Position numbers and translations under genes: made by a program | Notes under the pieces: generated by a model | Database searches by the model: none | What the model was told of the DNA's origin: nothing | What the model saw: the letters and a program-made list of their open reading frames with translations, nothing else | Source of the DNA: JADZFO01 sp964512635 | Lineage (GTDB): Bacteria; 4484-113; JAFGCY01 | DNA length: 64,000 nucleotides | Assembly: GCA_964512635.1 (NCBI GenBank) | Contig: CAZEJB010000004.1 | Location: 1 to 64,000 of the forward strand | Direction of reading: 5' to 3' | Shown here: positions 17,407-26,177 of the stretch, piece after piece | How the letters are laid out: the number at the start of each line of letters is the position of its first letter | Position numbering within the stretch: position 1 is the first letter of the stretch

Positions 17407-17536
17407 TCCTGCGTCCTGAGTCCTGCGTCCCTTGAGCAGGAAGTTACTTCTCAGAAGGGCTACTCTTAGGCTGAGGCTTGTTCTTCTAGTGGAAGGCGGC
17501 TTCGCTACCGGGACTCAGGACTCAGGACGCAGGACT
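17407..17536. repeat. Dispersed inverted repeat, CCTGCGTCCTGAGTCC family
   Basis: The left arm 17407-17431 (CCTGCGTCCTGAGTCCTGCG) is mirrored by 17510-17536 (GGACTCAGGACTCAGGACGC). The centre is about 80 bases and non-coding. It occupies the gap between two convergent genes. Confidence 0.85.
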
Positions 17537-17574
17537 GTTTCAAAGCGCCACAGTGCAGGAATCGAGCAGTTAGA

Positions 17575-17991
17575 CTAATGTGCCTCGCCTTCGGGGATTA
17601 CCCCGAAGCGCTTGTTCCCTTCCTTGAACCTGCGTACAGAATCGCCGTACATCATGAAGGGCGCCAGCGGCGGCACAATGATGCTCAGGAAGATCTGCAG
17701 GCCGCTGCGATAGAGCAGTCCGTCCTCGTTCTTCCAATACAGGCGCCAGCCGATTCCAACCATCAGCATGGCCAGCAGTGCGCAGATCGGCCACCAGGAG
17801 AATATGCGCCAAGGCCCCAGCGGAAGCTGCGTGGTCACCGGCCAGGCCGGGACAAAGACGGTGTTGAACAACGGGTTGCTCAAAAAGGGCGTGCCGGTGG
17901 CGGCATCAATAACCAGGCGCAGCAGCAGCATGGCCCAGCCGAGCCAGAGCACGGCGGCCAGTACCCATAAGCTGGTTACTATGAGCCTCAC
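17575..17991 (-). CDS. Small integral membrane protein of unknown function
   Basis: 138 residues from a GTG start at 17991. Hydrophobic segments at about 5-27, 62-82 and 96-116 suggest three membrane spans; the C-terminus (DSVRRFKEGNKRFGVIPEGEAH) is charged and probably cytoplasmic. No family recognised. TAGAAT at 17998-18003 on the minus strand is 6 bases upstream of the GTG, suggesting a leaderless transcript. It is transcribed divergently from the proline-rich protein. Confidence 0.68.
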   Translation of the reverse strand: MRLIVTSLWVLAAVLWLGWAMLLLRLVIDAATGTPFLSNPLFNTVFVPAWPVTTQLPLGPWRIFSWWPICALLAMLMVGIGWRLYWKNEDGLLYRSGLQIFLSIIVPPLAPFMMYGDSVRRFKEGNKRFGVIPEGEAH

Positions 17992-18125
17992 CGCTCAATT
18001 CTACCCCCATATTGCCCGCCTGCGCTTTTCTATGCGCCAAGCTCTGTTCTTTGCGGCCGTTGAAACAAAGCCAGCACCCGTATGCTCTTAGTTCCGGCGG
18101 CCATTTGCCGCTAAGATTGTCGCGC

Positions 18126-19313
18126 GTGCGCATATTCAGCTACAACTGGCGCCTGGCCTGGGTGGTTGTGCCAGCCTTTATCTGGGGCTGGCTGGGACTC
18201 ACCGTGGTTACGGGCGCGATGTTGCAGCCCGACGGGCCCGGCGGACCTCCGCCGCTGGGGCTGAAACTGGAGCGCGGCCTGCATGGAATACACATTCCCG
18301 GGATCCTGCGCGGCGTCCGCGAGGATGAAGACGCTCTGGTGCTGATCATGGAGCTGCCCCATGGAGCCCGTGAGGTTCTGGAGCAGCGCCAGGCCAACGG
18401 CTCAAACACAGCAAGGCCATCGGAGCCGGGGCTGCTGCCCGGTCTGGACCATCTGCTTGACGGCACCGGACAGGAACCGCGTGAGCCCGGCGGCTGGGAT
18501 AGGGATCGACCAGAAGGGCAGAATCCCGGCCCGCCGCGCTTCGAGGACGAGCGTTACAAAGAAAAAGGGATGAGGAGACTGAACGGGGAAGCCGGCCGGC
18601 GGCCCGCAATCATCCCGGATATGCCCAAGCTGCCAGAGGGCGTGCGGATTGAGATTGTCGAGCCGGGAGAAATGCCGGGGGGCCGCCCTGAAATAGACCT
18701 GCTTGAGGACTCCCGGGTTATCGACTTGCCGCAGGGCGACAAGCTGATTGTCGGCCAGCACTGGGCCGTACGGGTTGGGCGTGAAGGCGCGCGCCTGCTC
18801 AAGCGGCCGGCCGGCGGGGCGGAGAAATTCCGGAAGTGGATCCACAAACTGGGCGAAGAGCGGCCGGGTCGCGGGCCCGGGAGGGGACGCCCTGAGGACG
18901 GCGAGCGCCGCGGTCCACTCGGGCCGGAAGGGCGCGAGGATCGGCAGGATCGGCGTCGTGACCGCCGCGACGAGCGTCGCGGGGGCCAGGGCGAACATCA
19001 GGGCCAGGGTGACCAAAAGCCTGGCGGCCCTCCGCCAGGTGAGCGGCCGCCTGGCAACCGTCCGCCTGGCGAAAACCCGCCCCAGCATCCGCCGGATGGT
19101 CCGCCTGATGGCCAGCCTCCTGGCGACAAGCCGCCGCACGATGGGCCGCCTCAGGATCGACCTCCACAGGATCGCCCCCCACAGGATCGGCCTCCACAGG
19201 ATCGTCCCCCACAGGATCGGCCGCCGCAGGACAGACCACCGCAGGACAGGCCGCCGCAGGATGGCAAGCCTCCCCAGGGACCGCCGCCTGGCGGTCCGGG
19301 CGGAAGTCGCTGA
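18126..19313 (+). CDS. Membrane-anchored protein with charged proline-rich tandem-repeat tail
   Basis: 395 residues from the GTG at 18126, chosen because TAAGAT at 18112-18117 lies 8 bases upstream and the protein then begins with a short basic stretch and one hydrophobic segment (about 9-31). The middle (40-260) holds a few hydrophobic strands between long polar regions. The last 150 residues are disordered: RDRRDERRGGQGEH-type charged sequence, then PPGxxPPG and eight PPQDR/PPQDG repeats. It is probably a cell-envelope protein whose tail spans the wall. No family recognised. A frame on the other strand is also open over much of this region because of the repeat composition, so the call is moderately uncertain. 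Confidence 0.6.
   Translation: MRIFSYNWRLAWVVVPAFIWGWLGLTVVTGAMLQPDGPGGPPPLGLKLERGLHGIHIPGILRGVREDEDALVLIMELPHGAREVLEQRQANGSNTARPSEPGLLPGLDHLLDGTGQEPREPGGWDRDRPEGQNPGPPRFEDERYKEKGMRRLNGEAGRRPAIIPDMPKLPEGVRIEIVEPGEMPGGRPEIDLLEDSRVIDLPQGDKLIVGQHWAVRVGREGARLLKRPAGGAEKFRKWIHKLGEERPGRGPGRGRPEDGERRGPLGPEGREDRQDRRRDRRDERRGGQGEHQGQGDQKPGGPPPGERPPGNRPPGENPPQHPPDGPPDGQPPGDKPPHDGPPQDRPPQDRPPQDRPPQDRPPQDRPPQDRPPQDRPPQDGKPPQGPPPGGPGGSR
19146..19262 (+). repeat. Tandem 15-base repeat encoding PPQDR
   Basis: About eight copies of a 15-base unit of form CCNCCNCAGGAYMGN. Third codon positions vary between copies while the protein word PPQDR is kept, which suggests selection on the protein rather than recent slippage only. 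Confidence 0.85.
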
Positions 19314-19438
19314 GCTGGTCCTGGTGTCCCGGCCAGGGCGCTGATCACGCTGCTTGAATGCCGCGCCGGACGGGTATAAGGCTTGGTTGCCAAGGGAGTG
19401 GCGTGTTACCATCGCTTACCAACCCGGAGGGAAACTCC

Positions 19439-20668
19439 TTGATCCTGCGCGCCAAATATGCCCTGCTCGGGCCAGGCGAAGTGCGCCGCGATGTCCGCCT
19501 CGAAGTGGACGGAGCGCGCATCGTCAGCATCTCCAGCGGCTTCAAGCCCTCTGCTCTGCGCGCGGACATCGACCTCGGCAACGCGGTCCTGACGCCGGGT
19601 CTGGTCAACGCCCATGCGCATCTGGAACTGGAATTCACTGCCGGCCAGATCAATGCCGACCACGGCTTTCTGGGCTGGCTGCAGCAGATTCGGGACATGA
19701 AGGCTGGCCGCGGCAACCGTGCTACTGAGTTCCCGGTGCGCAGCATCGGCGAACTGCTGGCCGGCGGCTGCACCACCGTCGTTGATCACTACACGACCGA
19801 GATGGATTTCAAGGCCATCCGCAGCAGCGGGATGCGCTATCTCCCCCTGCGCGAGTATTTCCAGTTCAACAACCACAGCCCCGATATGCAGCAGCTTAAG
19901 GCCCTAAGCGCCGGCGGCTTTGCGCCGCATGCGCCCTATACGGCCAGTCTGGAAGTCTGCCAGGCCTGCCGTCGCCTCGCCGATGAAGGCGGAACCCCGC
20001 TCAGCACTCATCTGGCCGAAATTCCCGCCGAGATCGCCTTCGTCCGCGACGGCAGCGACCCCGAGATAGAGGAACTGCTTCGCCGGGCCGGTGCCTGGGA
20101 CGAGTCCTGGCGCGGCACGGGCATGTCGCCGATCGCCTGGTTCGCCGAGCGGGGCCTGCTCAACCGTGGAACCTACGCCGTGCATGCAAACTATCCGCAG
20201 CCGGGCGATATTGAGCTTCTGGCAGCCAGTGGCGCCACGGTGGTCTTCTGCCCCAGCACACACGCCTACTTTGGACACAGCCCGCACCCTGTGGCGCAGT
20301 ATCTCGCCGCCGGTGTTCCGGTTGCCCTTGGCACGGACAGTCTGGCCAGTAACAACGCCCTGTCTCCTCTCAGCGAAGCACGCCAGCTGCTGCAGCGCTA
20401 CCCGAAGGTCACAGCATCAGAGGCCTTTGCCGCTATCACCAGCGCGGGCCTCGGCCCGCTGGGCTGGGAGGGCGAGCTGGGCCGCATCGAGCCCGGCTTC
20501 CTGGCCGATCTGGCGGCCTTCCAGCTGGAAGGCGACCCCGGCGCTGACTTTGAGCGGCTCTTCGGCGCGCTGCTGACGGGCGCCCAATCGGCCCTGACCA
20601 TGGTCAACGGCGAGATCCGCCACGCGGCGATCAGCGAGAGCAGCCGCCTGCTAAGCGGCGCCGCCTGA
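19439..20668 (+). CDS. Amidohydrolase family deaminase, possibly aminofutalosine deaminase-like
   Basis: 409 residues. The TTG start at 19439 is preferred because GGAGG sits at 19426-19430, 8 bases upstream; the open frame further upstream lacks any start signal. LTPGLVNAHAHLE (His59, His61) is the metal-binding HxH of the amidohydrolase superfamily; APHAPYTAS, STHLAEIPAE, HANY and ALGTDSLASNN supply the other metal ligands and the catalytic Asp. The arrangement is that of chlorohydrolase / MtaD / aminofutalosine deaminase enzymes, which release ammonia from a purine or related ring. No other futalosine-pathway gene is nearby, so the substrate is not settled. Confidence 0.85.
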   Translation: MILRAKYALLGPGEVRRDVRLEVDGARIVSISSGFKPSALRADIDLGNAVLTPGLVNAHAHLELEFTAGQINADHGFLGWLQQIRDMKAGRGNRATEFPVRSIGELLAGGCTTVVDHYTTEMDFKAIRSSGMRYLPLREYFQFNNHSPDMQQLKALSAGGFAPHAPYTASLEVCQACRRLADEGGTPLSTHLAEIPAEIAFVRDGSDPEIEELLRRAGAWDESWRGTGMSPIAWFAERGLLNRGTYAVHANYPQPGDIELLAASGATVVFCPSTHAYFGHSPHPVAQYLAAGVPVALGTDSLASNNALSPLSEARQLLQRYPKVTASEAFAAITSAGLGPLGWEGELGRIEPGFLADLAAFQLEGDPGADFERLFGALLTGAQSALTMVNGEIRHAAISESSRLLSGAA

Positions 20669-20735
20669 CACTTGCGGCACACGCAAGCAGACGCCGAAAC
20701 TAGACCTCTCAGCCCGGCGCGGCGATAATAGAAGC

Positions 20736-21140
20736 GTGAGCTTTCGCATTGACCAAACGAACCACTTCGAGCAGCTCGGCCTGGAAAAGCTGATTGAGCT
20801 TTCCACGGCCTTCTACACCCGCGTGTATGCCGACCCTGACCCTGCGTGGCGCGCGATGTTCCCCGACGACATGGCCAGCGCGATCCAGAACCAGTACGAG
20901 TTCTTTTGCCAGCGTCTCGGCGGGCCGCAGCTGTACAGCCAGCGCAAGGGCCATCCCGCACTGCGCGCCCGCCACGTCAAGTTCGCTATCACCAGCGACC
21001 GCGCTGTGCAGTGGCTGGGGCACATGCGCCTGGCGCTGCAGGACGTCGGCATTGAGGGCGAACAGGCCGAGGCGCTGATGGAGTTCTTCGAACATACCGC
21101 GCATTTTCTGGTGAACAAGGAACAGGCCGAAACTCGATAG
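20736..21140 (+). CDS. Truncated haemoglobin, group II (O) type
   Basis: 134 residues, normal for a group II truncated haemoglobin. The stretch YSQRKGHPALRARHVKFAI with the proximal His80 and the following QWLGHMRLAL are the typical F-helix and G-helix signature; MFPDDM and FFCQRLGGPQLY match the CD and E regions. Such proteins bind O2 or NO and are linked to detoxification or redox sensing in the cytoplasm. The GTG at 20736 is 6 bases after GATAAT (20724-20729), indicating a leaderless mRNA. It lies in a run of small metabolic genes without a clear partner. Confidence 0.93.
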   Translation: MSFRIDQTNHFEQLGLEKLIELSTAFYTRVYADPDPAWRAMFPDDMASAIQNQYEFFCQRLGGPQLYSQRKGHPALRARHVKFAITSDRAVQWLGHMRLALQDVGIEGEQAEALMEFFEHTAHFLVNKEQAETR

Positions 21141-21182
21141 TCGAGTATCTGTCGGCACTTCGACTCATATAATCGTCTCGTC

Positions 21183-21632
21183 ATGAGCAAACCAACTCCG
21201 CGCGTCAACATTCGCTTCATCTACCAGTCCTGCAATGACCTGCCGGCCATGCGCCGCTTCTATGGCGAGCTGCTGGGGATGCAGGAAGCCAGCTATAAGG
21301 AAGAGAAATGGCTGGTCTACCAGTGCGACGGCTTCCAGTTCATGATCTTCCCCGCGGGCTACAACATGCTGTTGCAGGACGGCTTTGCCAAACAGCCGGG
21401 CTGGGAGGGCGGCGACATGGAAAGTATCTCCTGGAGCGTGGCTGTGCCGGAGGAGGATTTCGCCGCCACCGTGCAGCGCCTGCGTGAGCTGGATGTCGAA
21501 GCGGCCTTTGAGGACCCACAGTGGCAGCAGGACAGCTACTGGAGCTATCCCGTAAGAGACCCGATGGGCAACACGGTCGAGGTCTACTGCAATGTTGCCC
21601 GGCGGCCGGCAAGTACGGTGTGGGAAATGTAG
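21183..21632 (+). CDS. VOC (glyoxalase/bleomycin resistance) family protein
   Basis: 149 residues. The protein has the VOC beta-alpha-beta-beta-beta layout: FIYQSCNDLPAMRRFYGELLGM at 12-33, then a strand-rich middle, then WSVAVPEEDFAATVQRLREL and YPVRDPMGNTVEVYC (about 121-135) with the usual DPxGNxxE ending. The family includes metal-dependent dioxygenases, isomerases and binding proteins, so the reaction is unknown. TATAAT at 21168-21173 is 9 bases before the ATG. Confidence 0.87.
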   Translation: MSKPTPRVNIRFIYQSCNDLPAMRRFYGELLGMQEASYKEEKWLVYQCDGFQFMIFPAGYNMLLQDGFAKQPGWEGGDMESISWSVAVPEEDFAATVQRLRELDVEAAFEDPQWQQDSYWSYPVRDPMGNTVEVYCNVARRPASTVWEM

Positions 21633-21687
21633 TGCCAACACTTCAACAAAGGTCTGTCTAAGAGCCACGAAAATAGAGCGATTCAAC

Positions 21688-22977
21688 TCAAAAGCTGATG
21701 CTCCGGTCAGCAATCACCCTACCGAAGTTATCGATGCACACCAACTGCGGCAGCTCGTTGTTGTTGTTTATCGATGACTGCCCATCGAAGTAGATTTCCG
21801 AGTGCTGCGGGACCGCATAGTATGTGCAGCCATTGGTGCCGCAAGAGACCGTATCATGGTTGCCGGTAAAGGGCAGCTCCCAGCGCCATTCGCCCCAGGG
21901 GGTCAATTCGCCAATGAACCTGTAGCCTAGGCTCCATCCTGGGTAACTGGTGCTGGCACTGCGACGGTTGAAGACTACAAGGGCATTTCCATCGGGTTTG
22001 ACTGCGGCCAGACGCATGAAGCGCACACCATCGTCAGGGGGAGCGTAAACATCCTGGTATGCAGGCAGGCCATACAGCTCCCCATGTTCGGTACTTTCCC
22101 AGACTAAGCCATTTGGGCTTACCTTCCTTACAACGTAGCCGTTCCAGTTCGGCTCGGTGATGAGCACCAACCGACCTGCTGCGTCGTATTGGCGCTCGCC
22201 GCCGAAACTCAAATAGTACTCGGGCTCGCCAGCTAGCGGGTCCGGTTGGTCGTCAAAGTCCATCTCCCTTAACCACGCCTGCTGGCCCTGCTGGTTGACG
22301 GCTCCAACGAACCAGTGGCTACCTGCTTCATCTTTGTTGTGAGCTTCGAAGGCAATCAAACCACTGCTCAGCAGCTGGAAGCTGTGTGCTCGATAGTGTG
22401 TTTCCATCGACCAAAGCTGCTTCCCGGCCCCACTCACAGCCAGAAGGCCATAGCGGTCATGGCCCTGGTCGTCAGCATTGTAGAAGCGGTCTTCCAGGCC
22501 AATGATGACCATCTGCCCCCCGAGAAGCACGAAGTAATTGCCATTGTCACCTCCTGAAACACCGTCATGCAGGATCTCATGGCGCCAGAGTTCTTGCCCG
22601 CCTTTGTCGAGCGCGACAAGCGTGAACTGCTGCCAGAAGTCGTAGCCTTCCTTGGGGACAGCCTTTGCACACATCACGTAGGTCGTGTCAGAGTTAGGTG
22701 CTCTTTGCGGAGCCGAGTCAACATCACCCCTGCCAGGCTCAAAGCGCCAGAGTTCGTTTAGTTTGGCGTCAAAGGCAGCGAGTTTCCCGCCGGCCACGGC
22801 GTATACCGTGTTGTCCGAGGCAACTGACAACTGCGAGATGTTCTGAACAGGTAGCACGTCCGATTCTCTGATGCTGCTGCAAGCCGTCAGGACCGTCAAA
22901 GCAGATGCTACCGCGCAATTGATGATGTAGGTGAGGAGCTTATCAAGGCCAATAGTCCGCGCTGGAGAGTAGTGCAT
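21688..22977 (-). CDS. Secreted lipoprotein, PQQ-like beta-propeller
   Basis: 429 residues. The N-terminus has a membrane segment ending in a lipobox-like LTACSS at about 33. The body has recurring blade-like units (DNTVYAVAGGKLAAFDAKLNELWRF, LVALDKGGQELWRHE, LLAVSGAGKQLWSME, FVGAVNQQGQQAWLRE), resembling PQQ-type propeller repeats with the AxDxxGxxxW pattern. It probably acts as a binding or scaffold protein outside the membrane. An AGGAGG Shine-Dalgarno sequence precedes the ATG at 22977. No enzyme motif is seen. Confidence 0.75.
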   Translation of the reverse strand: MHYSPARTIGLDKLLTYIINCAVASALTVLTACSSIRESDVLPVQNISQLSVASDNTVYAVAGGKLAAFDAKLNELWRFEPGRGDVDSAPQRAPNSDTTYVMCAKAVPKEGYDFWQQFTLVALDKGGQELWRHEILHDGVSGGDNGNYFVLLGGQMVIIGLEDRFYNADDQGHDRYGLLAVSGAGKQLWSMETHYRAHSFQLLSSGLIAFEAHNKDEAGSHWFVGAVNQQGQQAWLREMDFDDQPDPLAGEPEYYLSFGGERQYDAAGRLVLITEPNWNGYVVRKVSPNGLVWESTEHGELYGLPAYQDVYAPPDDGVRFMRLAAVKPDGNALVVFNRRSASTSYPGWSLGYRFIGELTPWGEWRWELPFTGNHDTVSCGTNGCTYYAVPQHSEIYFDGQSSINNNNELPQLVCIDNFGRVIADRSISF

Positions 22978-23128
22978 AGATTGCCTCCTGCCCGATGAAT
23001 CTTGGTCATTTCATCCTGCGCAAGAGGATAACACGGAAGGGCCTTCAAGGCTTGTTGTGCGGGCGGGCGGTTAGCGCAAGCCATGTGCCAAACAGTATGC
23101 ATGGCACACGTTGGCGTTCCCAGAAAGA

Positions 23129-23177
23129 TGCCGGTCTGAAGACCGGCGCTCCAGGGCGGAGCATGCTCCGCCCCTAC
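23129..23177. repeat. Palindromic repeat pair downstream of yebC
   Basis: Units GCCGGTCTGAAGACCGGC and GGGCGGAGCATGCTCCGCCC followed by CTAC. On the minus strand the repeat begins a few bases after the TGA stop of the yebC-like gene. Confidence 0.82.
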
Positions 23178-23179
23178 GA

Positions 23180-23953
23180 TCAGCCCATCACCTTCTCAGC
23201 CACTTCGTCGCTCATCGTCCAGTTGGAGTAGACCTTTTGCACGTCGTCCAGGTCTTCCAGCGCGTCGATCAGGCGGATGACCTTCTTGGCCACATCTTCC
23301 TCGGTGATCTCGACGGTCTCCTTGGCCACCATGGCCAGGTCGGAGTCCTCGACCTTATAACTGGGGTTCTCGTTGAACCAAGTCCGCACGGCGACCATAT
23401 CCGCCGGGTCGGCGAAGACCTCGGCGTTCTCGCCGTCGGTCTTGAAGTCGTCGGCGCCGGCCTCCATGCAGGCCTCCATCAGCGCATCCTCAGCCATCAC
23501 GCTGTCGGGCGCGCTGTCGGCCTTGACGATGGTCAGCAGAGTTTTCCGCTCAAACATCCAGGTCACTGCGCCGTTGGCTTCAAGGGTGGCGCTGTTGCGG
23601 GTAAAGATCGCACGGATGTCGGCGACGGTGCGGTTCTTGTTGTCGGTCAGGGTGGTGATGATCAGCGCCACTCCATTGGGACCGCGGCCTTCATAGGTCA
23701 GTCGCTCATAGTTCTCGCCGCCGGAGGCGCCGGAGCCGCGGGCGATGGCGCGCTCCATGGTCTCCTTGGGCATGCCCGCCTGGCGGCTCTTGTCGCACAG
23801 CCCGGCCAGCGTGGCATTTGTCTTAACATCTCCGCCGCCCTCGCGCGCGGCAACCACGATTTCGCGGATGATCTTGTTGAAGACGGCCTGACGCTTGCTG
23901 TCCTGCGCCGCCTTGCGGTGCTTGATCGAACTCCACTTGTTATGACCGGACAC
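23180..23953 (-). CDS. yebC: YebC/PmpR family protein (transcription or translation regulator)
   Basis: 257 residues, near the usual 240-250. The protein opens with the family signature SGHNKWSSIKHRKAAQD, followed by FNKIIREIVVAAREGG and the RGSGASGGENYERLTYEGRGPNGVA block, then a C-terminal domain. YebC proteins are cytoplasmic; some act as DNA-binding regulators and others help ribosomes through polyproline stretches. The GTG start at 23953 has an AGGAG ribosome site. Nothing adjacent suggests a target. Confidence 0.95.
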   Translation of the reverse strand: MSGHNKWSSIKHRKAAQDSKRQAVFNKIIREIVVAAREGGGDVKTNATLAGLCDKSRQAGMPKETMERAIARGSGASGGENYERLTYEGRGPNGVALIITTLTDNKNRTVADIRAIFTRNSATLEANGAVTWMFERKTLLTIVKADSAPDSVMAEDALMEACMEAGADDFKTDGENAEVFADPADMVAVRTWFNENPSYKVEDSDLAMVAKETVEITEEDVAKKVIRLIDALEDLDDVQKVYSNWTMSDEVAEKVMG

Positions 23954-24112
23954 GGAACACTCCTAAGGCTGCATGGAAAGTTGCCCCGGCGGGGCGGCTG
24001 ATAAATATAGCGGATGGCAGCCGGAGCGGCTAGAAGGAAACCTGCCTGGAATGCCGATGCAGAAAAACGCTGGCGTTATTACACTGCAGATCCTTGAATG
24101 CAACGTGTAGTG

Positions 24113-24142
24113 TGGGAGCAACTGGCTACCCAGCTGCTCCCA
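24113..24142. other. Strong hairpin downstream of secreted protein gene
   Basis: TGGGAGCA-A-CTGG, loop CTAC, CCAG-C-TGCTCCCA forms a 12-pair stem with one internal bulge pair. It lies 14 bases past the stop of the gene that ends at 24156 on the minus strand. No T-run follows, so it may be an RNA stability element or a Rho-type stop rather than an intrinsic terminator. Confidence 0.55.
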
Positions 24143-24155
24143 ATGCGTTGAGTCT

Positions 24156-24908
24156 CTAATAGATTCCAAGCCCGTAGCACATCGTCCCGTCGGCGAGTAC
24201 CGGCCTGCAGTGTGGAACCATGCCCTCGGTATCACTCAAGCTGTTGATGGCAAGATCATTCGAGCTGCCATCCAGCTTGAAGGCGTTGCCCGTCATTGGG
24301 TTGATGCTGCTCATCGTCAGGGGTGACCAGCCACTGGACATGAACTCTTCAATGCTTGCTGGACCGCGACCATGATGCGCGGCATAGTTGGTAAAACAGT
24401 CATCCAATGCGCCGGCCACAGCAAACTGCAACAGCCGGTTTGTATCTCCTAGAAACGAGCTCATCTCATACTCGTTGTCTCCAAAGGGCGGCGTCTCACC
24501 TGGGGCAAAGCGAAGGCTGTAAGTCTTGGGGGGATCCAGGTAGAGTCTCTCCACTGGGTTCTCAGGATCAGTCTTGGAAACAACCAGCGCTCGGCCATCG
24601 TTCTCGCCGCCAGCATAGTAAACATCGTTCATGAAGTCCAGGCTGGGATCATCGGGGTTGACGAGTCCCTCACCAGGCACGGCCAATTCCACCTGAATTA
24701 TGCCAGCCGATCGGACGGCCTGCCAGTTCTGGGGCCAGTGGCCATATACCTTGTAGTATTGCCTGACGCCGATCATAACCATATTGGCAGGGATCAGCCT
24801 TCGGCCCGCGTCAATCAAGGCGGTCTGCGCAGGGTCTGCGGCGCTTGCCAATGCATTAAAGCCAAGCGATAGCAGAAGCGAAGTCAAAAGAATAATAAAA
24901 AACCTCAT
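24156..24908 (-). CDS. Secreted protein of unknown function, pilin-like fold features
   Basis: 250 residues. Signal peptide at 1-23 (LLTSLLLSLGFNALASA). RQYYKVYGHWPQNWQAVRSAG at about 47-67 resembles the 'small amount of text, P-x-x-W' segment common in secreted DUF-type proteins and pseudopilins from uncultured bacteria. The remainder is polar and beta-rich. The ATG at 24908 follows GGAGGAG. The cysteine-rich protein gene upstream ends 12 bases before, so these two secreted proteins form an operon. Confidence 0.68.
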   Translation of the reverse strand: MRFFIILLTSLLLSLGFNALASAADPAQTALIDAGRRLIPANMVMIGVRQYYKVYGHWPQNWQAVRSAGIIQVELAVPGEGLVNPDDPSLDFMNDVYYAGGENDGRALVVSKTDPENPVERLYLDPPKTYSLRFAPGETPPFGDNEYEMSSFLGDTNRLLQFAVAGALDDCFTNYAAHHGRGPASIEEFMSSGWSPLTMSSINPMTGNAFKLDGSSNDLAINSLSDTEGMVPHCRPVLADGTMCYGLGIY

Positions 24909-24920
24909 GGTGCTCTCCTC

Positions 24921-25340
24921 CTATGGTTTGCCTGGACCGGCTTCAGTCTTGTACTTTGGAAGCGCTGGCGACGTGCCTTCCGGACAGGCGGCCCCAGTGT
25001 ACTCCCATCTGTCAATGCAGCGCCAAGGCACTATCACCTCTTCGCACTCATTGAGATTAGGGCACGTGTACTGACCATAGTACCCGCAGTCGGAAAACCA
25101 GATGTGCACTGTTCGAATGACGACAGGAAAACTAGGGTTGCACACGACTCCTATCAAGGTGTCATCACTGTCGCCGCCGCCTGCTGCGAGAAGCATGCAG
25201 CATGTTGCTCCGGGCGGGGAACAGTCTCCAATCTGTGTCCAGTCTTCAGGACATGGACAATCGGCCTCTAAAGCCAGTGCCGGTACCACGTGCAGCACCG
25301 TTGACAAGGCCAATCCAAAGAATAAGACAATGACTTTCAT
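24921..25340 (-). CDS. Small secreted cysteine-rich protein
   Basis: 139 residues with a signal peptide (1-23). The mature part carries about a dozen cysteines, including CPCPEDW, GATCCML, DCGYYGQYTCPNLNEC and CIDRWEYTGAACPEG. This density suggests several disulfides in an extracellular fold. No family recognised. AGGAG precedes the ATG at 25340. First gene of a two-gene operon with the secreted protein ending at 24156. Confidence 0.68.
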   Translation of the reverse strand: MKVIVLFFGLALSTVLHVVPALALEADCPCPEDWTQIGDCSPPGATCCMLLAAGGGDSDDTLIGVVCNPSFPVVIRTVHIWFSDCGYYGQYTCPNLNECEEVIVPWRCIDRWEYTGAACPEGTSPALPKYKTEAGPGKP

Positions 25341-25423
25341 CGCGACTCCTTTGCTGGAGTCACTAGAGCATATCAGGGGGGGGCGTGTGTCAACAGTTTT
25401 GGAGTTCTGATCTTCCGCTTTTC

Positions 25424-26119
25424 CTAGAAGAAAACCTGCTCGGGGTCCTGCGGGCTCAGCACGTCCAGCACGATGTTGGTGGCGGCTTCCTTGCTGAGGG
25501 GCTCATACTTGGGCAGGCTCAGGCTCTTGTCGTTGATGATCTTGACCTGCATGCCCACCTTGATCCGGCTGTAGAGCTCCTTGGCATACTTGCGGCTCAG
25601 GCGCACGCAGCCGTGGCTGGCGACTCCGCCCAGCAGGCGCTCATAAGAGCTGCCTTCCAGACCGTGCATGCCATAGGCACCGTCGCTGGTCAGGCCCATC
25701 CAGTGCAGCATCCAGGCGTCGTACTTCTGGCTGTAGGCCTTGGGGGCGCGGTTGACGATTTCATAGTCTCCCGGCGGCGTGTCATAGCCCTTGCGGCCGG
25801 AGCTGATCTTGCTTTCGTTCAGTACCTGGCCCGCGGCGTTGCACTCGTAAATACGCTGGGTCGCCAGGTTGACCACCAGGTGGTCGAGGCTTTCGTTGCT
25901 GTCATTGGCAATGACCGCTACCAGCTCGTCCAGATCGGTCTCGCCCTCGGCGACCAGCTCTGAAATCAGCTTCTGCGCCCGGGTGTAATAGGGCGTTTCG
26001 CCTGCAGGATCGGCCGCGGCGTCGCCGGCTTTGGCCGGCGCGGCCTGCGCAATCCCGCCGAGCGCGAGGCCCAGCGCGGCAGCCAGTGCAAAGATTGTCA
26101 AAATGTGCAGCTTACTCAT
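25424..26119 (-). CDS. Exported L,D-transpeptidase (YkuD domain)
   Basis: 231 residues from the ATG at 26119. Residues 1-27 form a signal peptide. The YkuD domain spans about 80-190: LVVNLATQRIYECNAAGQVL, then TPPGDYEI, MHGLEG (His152) and ASHGCVRLSRKYAKELY with the catalytic Cys171. Such enzymes make 3-3 crosslinks in peptidoglycan or attach proteins to it. TATAAT on the minus strand (26132-26137) lies 12 bases upstream of the ATG, which leaves a very short or no leader and argues against the longer start 13 codons upstream. Confidence 0.93.
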   Translation of the reverse strand: MSKLHILTIFALAAALGLALGGIAQAAPAKAGDAAADPAGETPYYTRAQKLISELVAEGETDLDELVAVIANDSNESLDHLVVNLATQRIYECNAAGQVLNESKISSGRKGYDTPPGDYEIVNRAPKAYSQKYDAWMLHWMGLTSDGAYGMHGLEGSSYERLLGGVASHGCVRLSRKYAKELYSRIKVGMQVKIINDKSLSLPKYEPLSKEAATNIVLDVLSPQDPEQVFF

Positions 26120-26177
26120 ATGATCCCGGCCATTATACCCAGCGCTAATGTTGCCCATTGCGATGAGGAACGCAATA

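Noticed and set aside
18402..19412. Minus-strand frame across the proline-rich gene
   Set aside because: Translation is Arg/Leu-rich low-complexity sequence with no start signal; the plus-strand frame has an anchor, a -10 box and conserved repeat words.
24113..24142. Intrinsic terminator
   Set aside because: Strong stem but no T-run on either side; kept only as a hairpin.
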